Source: Mnemiopsis leidyi (lineage: Eukaryota > Ctenophora > Tentaculata > Lobata > Bolinopsidae). Taken from it: a stretch of 30,368 nucleotides of DNA. Each line of letters opens with the position of its first letter. Position 1 is the first letter of the stretch. The position numbers and the translations under genes were made by a program. Shown here one piece after another: positions 1-9,500 of this stretch. The stretch is taken from contig JH157251.1 in the NCBI GenBank assembly GCA_000226015.1, positions 7,146-37,513 on the forward strand. Reading direction: 5' to 3'. The notes below the pieces were generated by a model. It saw nothing but the letters and a program-made list of their open reading frames with translations, did no database searches and was not told where the DNA came from.

Positions 1-274
1 ACCATTGTCAGTGCGAGTAGCTCATAGTCGGTGGAGAATGCTAGGTCATGTACTGCGTGGGCCTACAGATGGTCCAGCCTATTCGTCGCTCATCTTTGCT
101 GTCAACACCTTACAGTTGCAAGGGCGACGTGGACGACCGCAGTCAAACCTTTTCTCACTGATATTGCAAGACCTCAGTGTTCGAAAATTTTCGTTGAATG
201 ATTTAATTGATTTAAAATATTTAACGTTAATTGCTCAAGATAGAGCTCACTGGAGAAGTTTGCAAATTGTGTGA
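1..274 (+). mobile_element. 3' tail of a LINE-type (non-LTR) retrotransposon ORF2
   Basis: An open frame runs from the window edge to a TGA at 272-274. It has the typical extreme C-terminal end of non-LTR retrotransposon polyproteins: a basic/aromatic block reading RWRMLGHVLR, then GRRGRP, then a late AQDRAHWRSL motif. That arrangement (RW..LGHVLR, then GRRGRP, then AQDR..WR) is established for RTE/CR1/Jockey-like elements. The endonuclease and most of the reverse transcriptase would lie to the left of the window. No poly-A tail or target-site duplication is visible after the stop. It may be the intact end of a longer element or a 5'-truncated copy. Clade not assigned. Confidence 0.72.
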
Positions 275-570
275 TTTTTGTTTTGAGAAAGATTAGGGGA
301 CAGAGATGTTTTTATTAACTATCTGTTTCTTAGAGCTTTCATTTATACTTCTGCACTGTGCCTAGCCTGGCGAACTTAGTGGACATCCTTGCTGTACGGT
401 ATGTTAAACAAGGAATGGAAGCTAAGGGGTTCCGTGCAGTCCAATTTTTAGTGCAACCTTTACACTAAGTACTATCAATGCCCGTCTGGAAAATTTTTGG
501 GGAAACTACATGCCCTGGAATTGATAGAAATATTTAAGCACCCATAAAGTTAACACGTAAAACATTTCAG
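275..570. other. Interval between LINE tail and first visible anoctamin exon
   Basis: I see no convincing gene here. The first visible anoctamin exon begins with two bases that complete a split codon, so at least one upstream coding exon must exist. A donor-like GTATGT occurs near 397, but the sequence before it has stops and no ATG in the needed phase. The interval ends in the acceptor TTTCAG at 565-570. Confidence 0.5.
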
Positions 571-3500
571 ATTTCATTTTGTCCTATAGAGAAGTAATTG
601 AGGATGAAGAGGAGTGTGGTGAAAAGACCCCGATTCAGAAAACAGGAAAAGAGCTGGATGCCAAGAAGAAAAGAAGAATCTTCGAAGAGAATCTAGAAAG
701 AAAGGGAATGTGTATCGAAAGAGTACGTTAAAGAACTTCGGTTTTTATTATTAGTTTGCCAGTAGCCACAGGCATATAAATCTTGGTTTACAATACCCCT
801 TTACTTAAGAGGCACGATACAGTTCTCACCACAAATTTTCTTAGCATTAAAATGTTTCCCTAATTTTGAGAATTAAATCATTTCCTTCAGGAGACTTACG
901 ACAAAAATGAGGGTTCGGATATAAAAAGAATAGTTTACGTCAAAATTCATGCTACAAAGAAGTGTCTGTTTGAGTATGCCGAACATCTGCAGGTCAAAAA
1001 ACTTCTCAAGGTGAGTGAGAGGACATGAGGACAAGTGTGAATTAGGGGAGGGTGCTAAATGGTCAAAAAATCGTGGTCATCTTTATCCCCCCTCCCCTGA
1101 CTTATTAAGTTCACGAGATAGGACAATCGATAAAATTAGATTTCCAACATCACAGCATAATGTAGCAATTTCTTTCTTGAAAAGATGTCACTTCTTTTTT
1201 AAGTCATTACAATATCAAGGCCTTAAAAATCCAATTTCAATTCTTGTTTACAGTTAAGTTCTCTAGAAAATTGACATTGTTTTTTGCAGATAGATCCTAT
1301 GAAGATCTTTAGAGACGAGTATAAGGAAGAAAGGAGTTGGTTCGACTGGAAGTTATTTTCGACTCTTCACAGGTCTGCAATCTGTTATTTTCGTGAACAT
1401 CATGGATTTCATCTTATCTTCTATCAGTAATTGTATCTGAGCAGTGGGTTTTTAGATAAACAAAGCTTATCAATTACAGGGGTGAAAAGTTTTACAAAGA
1501 TGAAATTTGGGACGAAATGAAAAATCACAAGATCAGCGCCCGATTTGCTCAAAACAAAGCTGAAAGGTTAACAAGCTATAAGTCTTTATCATTAAAATAC
1601 AACGATTTTCTTTATTTCCCTTAATTTTGATTTCAATGTTTTTCTAATTCTAACTTTCTAAGAACAGTTGCAATTTAAATCTGAACAGTTTGCTGCGCTA
1701 TTGCGGCTGATTTTGTCAAAGTTTACACATTCTTATAAATAACACATTCTTATGAATAACACCTTTTGTATGATCAATAAAGATAGGCTTGCTTTGCTAC
1801 GCAAACCCGAATCAATATGTGCTGCAACACTACAACCGTTCAATCTACCTGCATTAATTCAAGCAATTCCAATTCACATATTAAACACATTGTGCAACAA
1901 AAGTGGCTCCAATAGTTATAAAATATCTCAATATCTTAACACATTTTGAACTCTAGTCAGTTCTCTCTTAGCATCACGTTTATTTCACACGTGCCCCTAC
2001 AAGTGGACTATCCCCAGGTTTATCAACTATGACGAGCCAGGTTTCTTTACTTTTTATTTCACACGTGCCCCTACAAGTGGACTATCCCCAGGTTTATCAA
2101 CTATGACGAGCCAGGTTTCTTTACTTTTTATTTCGCTCGTGTCCCTACAAGTGGACTATCCCCAGGTTTATCAACTATGACGAGCCAGGTTTCTTTACAA
2201 CCGGGGAGAGAGCCTACATTGTCTCGTATATTCTAGAAGAGACTCCTTTCTCCGAGGAAAACAAGAGTGGACAGAAGGACAACGTCGGTAAGCTCCATGT
2301 TTTGGAGTTGTTATTTAGTAAAATTACGTTATTTTACTGCTGGTCTGTTGCAAGCTAAACACGGCCTGTTTCCGTTCTTCGTAAAATATAAAGACGGAAA
2401 CCAGTCTTATAAACTGAATGTAACCTGGCTGTCTCAGCGTATTGGGTACCGCTAAATTTGATTTTAATTTGATTCAAATTTGACATAATTCTTAACACAA
2501 CCCAAAAGACCTAAGAGACCTAACACAACCTAAGAGACCTAACACAACCTAAGAGACATAACACAACCTAAGAGACCTAACACGACCTAAGAGACCTAAC
2601 ACAACCTTAGAGACCTAACACAACCTAAGAGACCTAACACAACCTAAGAGACCTAACACAACCTAAGAGACCTAACACAACCTAAGAGACCTAACACAAC
2701 CTAAGAGACCTAACACAACCTAAGAAACCTAACACAACCTTAGAGACCCTATATACCTTAACCCTCATCGCCGTGTTTAGGTATCGGGTATCTGCTTCAA
2801 GAAGATGTGTACACCTCCTGGTTCCCACTTCACGATGTAAGTTTGCATGTGTTGGTGAACTGCGGCACTTGGCAATTTTTTTTTCCATTTAAGACGATCA
2901 ATTTGGGTTTTGAGAAGAAATGTAGTTATTCATTTCGCCTACATGTGGAGTTCGGTGCAGTGCCAGGTATTCGGATCAACTTCTAATTGTTTTTAAAAAT
3001 GAAAAATTTCGCCCGAAACAACACAGTAAACACTGTTCATCAGGGACCGTACGAACTTCCGAGTGTAGAAGATAGACCTGATGACGAGAAAGTTTTCCTG
3101 AACGACAGACAGGTAATGATACCTCTTTCAGGCTCCGATAATAATTCTGCATATGTGCACACGGAATGCTAAATTTGTTTGTGAACGCACGCAGTCATAC
3201 TTTTTTTGACCATCTTGATCTAGATTACAAAATTATCTCAAACATAATATTGCAGGTTCTAAGCATGTTCTGGTCGGACTGGGGCAGGTGGTTTAAGTAT
3301 CAGCCGCTAAACAGATGTCGGATCTACTTCGGGGACACTGTCGCGATGTACTTTGCTTGGCTAGGTTGGTGATTTTACGCGTTTTCAATCCTCACGCGTT
3401 ATTACTTTTTAAGCGTTTTCACTGGTCACGCGTTATCATTCGTCACGTGTTATCACTCGTCACGCGTTATCACTCGTCACGTGTTATCACTCGTCACACG

Positions 3501-6500
3501 TTTTCATTCGTCACGCGTTATCACTTATTACGCTCTTGTGTTATTACTTTTCACCCGTTATTATTTATCACGCAATATTCAATTTATTGCCTTATTAAGT
3601 TGTTATATGACACGCCTTTATGTAATAACATGTTACACTTTATTATATGTATAACGAGTTGTAATATGCCATGCGTTATCAAATGTCATGTGTTATTAAT
3701 ATACGTGCGATATAACTTGTGACATGTCAACTATTTTTAGAATATTAAGCTATTGACTTTAAAAATATAAGGTGGTTAATTTACCACTGGTTACAACTTA
3801 CTCAAGATTAACCAGGATTTTACACGAAGCTACTGATTGTACCAGCAATAGTTGGTACTATAGTTTTCTGCTACGATATCTACTCCATCATTGGCAATGA
3901 AGTTGTGTAAGTAATTTTTTATCAGATGTAAAATTAAATGCTATTTGATTTTCGTAAGACCCAAAAGCTTGATTTAGTCGCTTTATTATTTGGACGGTCG
4001 TCAATGTTATTGTAAATTTTTGAAACATAATTTCGATTATCACAGTAGTAAACTTACCACATTTGCAGCGTCCATTAAAATATAAATCAACAAAATCTGC
4101 AGATCTTGGGCATATTATTCTTAAAAATCCCAAGGACTCTTTGATAGAGTCTATCCTAGAGTATATGATGTGACCAATGCCATGAATGTTTGTCCATCTA
4201 AGAAAGTAAGAAGTGAGAAGTTTCTAATTCTAAAACAGCGATTTTGGTCCCAGAGAGGATTTCTGTAATGAAACATTCGACTCAAACCGACGAGTGTGCG
4301 CCTTGTGTGACAAGTGTGACATGCAAAGTGCAGCGTCAAACTGCCAAAAGTTCACAGTGAGTTCACAGAGCGATAAAACATGTGCATGAAGATGTCGGCT
4401 ATACGTGTCGCTATATGTATCAGCTATTTGAGTGTAAATGTGAGCTAAAAGTATCGCTATAAGTGACAGCTGTTTGGGTGGATCTGTGTGTGAATAAAGT
4501 GTCTATAAACATATCTGCTGTGTGTTATAACTGTGAAGTTAACATGTGCTGTGCACCTTTTGCATTTTTTGTTTTTCATTGGAAATTTCTACCTAAAATC
4601 CATATCTGTTTCGCTCTTATGTCACTTAGATTAGTCTCATAAGTCAGAAGTTTGGGTTTTAGGGGACAAATATTCCGTTGTCCTGAAAGCAAGTTAACTA
4701 ATTACTCCGCTAACCTTAGTTCGCCTTGTAAATTGTTACTTAGCTACTTAGTTACATAGTTACTTAGTAACTTAGTTACTAACTTACTTAGTTTCTTATT
4801 AACCGAGTTACTTAGTTACGTAGTTACTCAGTTACTTACTACCCTAGTAACCCTACTTACCTAGTTACATGTATACCTAGTAACCTTTACATTCCTAGTA
4901 ATCCTACTTGTCACTTGTTACCAGTTCATTTTCCTAGGGGAGGTGTCTGTGAGGAAGGTACTTCAGGTGCCCTCATGTGTTCGGCCTGTGATAGATGTAT
5001 CGATGAACCTCTAGCTATGTATTGCTTTTCTACTTATGTGAGTTTGCCTACTGTATCTTACCTAGCCTGCTTAAGCCAGGCTACGTTATCCATTTAGCAT
5101 ACTGCATTAAGTCCAGCAAGCCAAACAATTATAAGTCTAAAATGCTACACCCGATAAGCCTATTGAATAAGCATTGTATACCGCCAATAACAAAGCATCA
5201 TGGTACCGCGGTTCTGTATCCTAGTCGGAGCAGCTGACTTATCTGTTATCACAAATCATTATGTTCTGGGATACGTGCCAAGCTTAACTGAGTGAGACGT
5301 GGAAACATGTTGATGTAGGCGCTATACATTTTAGTTGTACATTTTAGTTGTACATTTTAGTTGTACATTTTAGTTGTACATTTTAGTTGTACAGCAATGG
5401 TAGTCAGCGTTCTCGGGAAGGAGTCGAAAAACTTTTCTATCGTGTGACAGCGTTTCTCGAAATTGATTGGTCGGATCTGGCTTATCATTGGTCAATCCCT
5501 GTCACATGATGGGCAGAATTTCCGACTCCTCCCCAAGAATTCTAACGTCCATTAAGTTCAGGAATCATGAAGATGGTGCACCCACCTTGGTAGCCAATAC
5601 CAGGAACTTTTTGCCTTTTTAGTGCCGCCCCAGGCGCCCCAGTATTTTGGGCAGTCACAGTTGAAGAAAGAGAACAAGTTAAACAGATTTTTTACCTTGC
5701 ATTCTCAGTGAGATATTTAGGTTGTATTACGCTTGAGGGAATTATGAACAGAGGTCGTAAATATTAATTTAAATTAATTAATTTAAACCATCTAGAAGCA
5801 TGTTAAGCAAGAAGCATTATAGCCCGTTTTTGTTCTCAGTAAGCTAGTTTATCTGTAAAAACTCTCGAGAACAATAAAGCTACAAACACCAATACACTTA
5901 ATACTTCTTGCTTTCTTGTACAGTGATAAAAGAGAAATGGTAGCCCTTGTGATCCAATTTCAAGAAATACTAGGTAAAAATAAACTAAAATAAAGGTGGA
6001 TCATGTTTGCTCGATATGTCAGATCTATATCAAAAAACCCTCAGCGAGGCAATTTGCAATCCGCGCTATTTTGGGAACAATACGATATACATCTGTGCCT
6101 CATGTGACGATGGATGTAAGGTCCAGCCCCTAACTTCGTTCTGTTCTTTGAATCGGGTGAGGGGAACGGGGCTCAAATGTTGCATGTTCTGCATGACTTG
6201 ATTATTATGGGGCATGCTTCGATAGTCTTAATTATAGATAATCTTTGGGCATGAACCTTCAACTTTTAATCAACTACCGGGAAAAATCACTCGAAGGTGT
6301 CCTGAACAACTACTGATGAAGTCGTGTAACGTGGGGCCTATCATAGCTCAAACGATGTCAAGAACTGGATACCAAAAATAGCTATGGGCTATACCATAAA
6401 ATGTATACCTCGGTCTAAGTATCGCATTGTGGTCATAGCTTCATGACAACTTTACAGTTTACACCTGAACTTTATGAAAACCTTATACCTGAAGTTCATT

Positions 6501-9500
6501 ACAACTTTACCCCAGAACTTCATGACAACTTTACACCTGAACTTCATGACAACTTTACGCCTGAACTTCATGACAAATTTACACCTGAACTTCATGACAA
6601 ATTTACACCTGAACTTCATGACAACTTTACACCTGTACTTCATGACAACTTTACACCTGAACTTCATGAGTTCATGACAACTTTTCACCAGAACTCCATG
6701 ACGAATTCACACCTAAACTTCATGACAACTTTACACCTGAACTTCAGAGATGCCGTGTGTCACGTAGACTTTCACGGTAATGAGACTATCTGTCCTGTCT
6801 GTGACGACGATTGTACCGTCAAACCCCTCAAATCGTTCTGTAATCTCTTCATGGTGAGGCGTGCGTGTGATTTAGTCTCGTGAAACTAGATCACGTGATG
6901 TTTTTGTTTGTTTTGGACTCTTCTCTTTTTCTGCATGATTTGTCTACAAATAGTTTAATATGCTGGCTAAACTGCTGAAATGCATCTTGAAGTGAGATAG
7001 CGTTGTATTCTTTAACTCTCATTTAGATTAAACCGAGGCTTTAGTTTGATTCTTAGAGTTGTAGTCATTCTTCGCGTTTAATATAATATCAACTTAATAG
7101 ATGACTGATATTTTTGATAGATGACTTTTATTTTTAACCGGCGAACGTTTTGCTTCGCTTTGTCTTGCGGTACTGATATTGTCTTTTGACAAAGATAGGC
7201 ATCTTTAATAAAGCCGCTTGTAGCACATTCCATTGAGAGTTAACTAATAACTGCATAATTTGATAAGACAGCATTTCTCGATGTTGTTACAAAGCCAGCT
7301 CAGCTCATTAAAGAACCACACCAGATTGAGCTAAGTAAAATTAAGTAAAAAATTCAAGTTTCATCTTGCGATGTCACAAATTTATACCAATAACTTTGAG
7401 TCAGTTTGAAAAGTAAGCAACAACAAGAAGCAGTAATATCTCTAATTTCAGATAGCTAACGCATTTAATAATGGTGGTTCAGTCTTCTTTGCCATATTCA
7501 TCTCCTTCTGGTGTAAGTTGAAAGTTGAAACTATTTGAACACGACATATTCTTCTATTCTTCGATAGTTAATATTTTATAATGACTTAAGCTTTTTAACT
7601 GAGCTTTTGAACGCTTGATAGATTGTTAGGTATGTCAGAAGAGAAAATGGGTGCACTCACTATTCCTAATATTAATTGTATTAATACAAATCTTGCTAAG
7701 CTTCCACTCTTCGAATTTAAACTTACAAACCCTACAGCTGCATTTTTCCTGGAGTTCTGGAAGCGTTATCAGATAACTCTAGCCTTCTTGTGGAGCAAAG
7801 CCGACTTCCTGGACGCCCAGGAGCCTGCTAGACCGGAGTATGCTGTCACGTGTGAAGAGGACGATGTCAGGTATGTAGAATGTGGTGGTAGTTTGTTGGT
7901 AGTTTAGTTGTACTTTTGCGGTAGCTTAGTTGTAGTTTATTTTAAGTTTATTTGAAGTTTGGAAACAAATTGGCGGCTTTAATGTTTAGTTTATAGTTTT
8001 TGTACAAGATGGTTAAGTTTGGACAGTAGTTGATTAGGATTCCTACGACAAAGTGCCGACAATTACTCTGTTTCAGATTTAATCCTATCACGCTGAGATT
8101 TGAACCGTACCGGGAACCGAGTATCTTCAAAACTATCACAGCCATATCTGTCGTTATCATAACGGTTAGTGCAACTTTTATATTCTGTTTCTCACCTTCG
8201 TAGGTTTGCAGTGAAATGTTTAAAGTTGACTTGGTTTAAATTTCATCTTTCGACCATTTATCAATTTAAAACCGTGTCCTTTAAATCTTACTTTAATATT
8301 TACAGGTGTTTGTGGTGATAATCACGCTTATTTCCATCATCATATACAAGATAGCCGTATACTCTGTCTTTGATCACATGGCATCTGGAAGTCTTAAAGC
8401 CTACGCTAGTACGTTAGCATCTGTAACTGGGTCGACTATACAACTTATAGCTATCACCGTGTTATCACAGGTACTCGAACTTTGTGATTAGCAAGATTCT
8501 TGACGACCGACAACTGTAGGTCTTTCAGACCCTTGACGGTTGAATATTTACTTATTTACAACTTAAACTGTGACATTATGGAATGTTTACCTGACGAAAT
8601 TAAGTTCGCACAAAAGATATTTTGCAGGGTAAACACCCCCATAATGGTGCAAAACCTACTAAAATTGCAAAACTGACAAAAACTTAACCTATACTGTTCA
8701 GGTGTACGCCTGGTTAGCTGAAAAGATAACACTCTGGGAGAACTTCAGAACGGAAACTGAATATCAGAACAACCTGACCGTCAAACGATTCATTTTCGAG
8801 TTTTTCAATTACTACGGTTCTTGTTTCTACATCGCGTTTGTCAAGGGAAAGTGAGTCTGCCGTCAGTGAATTATTTTTCAATTTTCGCCATTTCTATGCT
8901 AGGGATTAGCTAAATACTTAAGTAATTACCTCTAGTTTTAATTGCAGTTCTAATGTTAGTTCTGATAATGTAAATGTATAAAGAGCAAAATTCTGCTGAC
9001 AGCAATTTTTATGTGTAGTACATCCTTAATCACACCCCCCCCCTCAGTTTCGCGGGGACGCCCTACAACTACACCCGCCTATTTGGAATTCGTCTTGACT
9101 CGTGCGGACCTGGTGGGTGTCTGGGAGAGCTAGCTGAGAATTTAGCCATCATCTTCCTGGGAAAACAGATCTTGAACAATTTCCAGGAGCTTATTATACC
9201 CATGATGACCAGCTGGTGGTCTCGGAGAAACTCCAATAAATATCAGGTTAGACTTTAACTGCCTCCTAAAGAAGTGTTTGGTTAAACGTTAATAAACCGG
9301 ACCTAGCCGAATTGGAATTTATAAACTAGGCCGGACCGGACGGAAATTAAGATGCAGAAGTCAGGTAGACTTCTATAACTGATCTTTACCTTTGTGTGTT
9401 TACAACGAAACTACCGTACTATAAACTTGATTACTGCAATCGCGATTATTTCGTCTATCGGCTTTTTCCAGCTATTATAGAAAAAAATATTGGGCTGCGC

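Noticed and set aside
360..398. Missing first coding exon of the anoctamin before a GTATGT near 397
   Set aside because: In the phase required by the exon at 571 there is a stop shortly upstream and no ATG.
2493..2750. Telomere-like repeat (CCTAA-rich)
   Set aside because: The unit is 19 bp and contains CCTAAGAG and CCTAACACAA, not a simple TTAGGG-type array; it lies inside an intron.
6443..6883. A 146-aa repeat protein (FTPELHDN repeats) fused to the cassette D loop
   Set aside because: The open frame follows from the 24-bp period and is open on the opposite strand too. Only the cassette D part has splice-site and family support.
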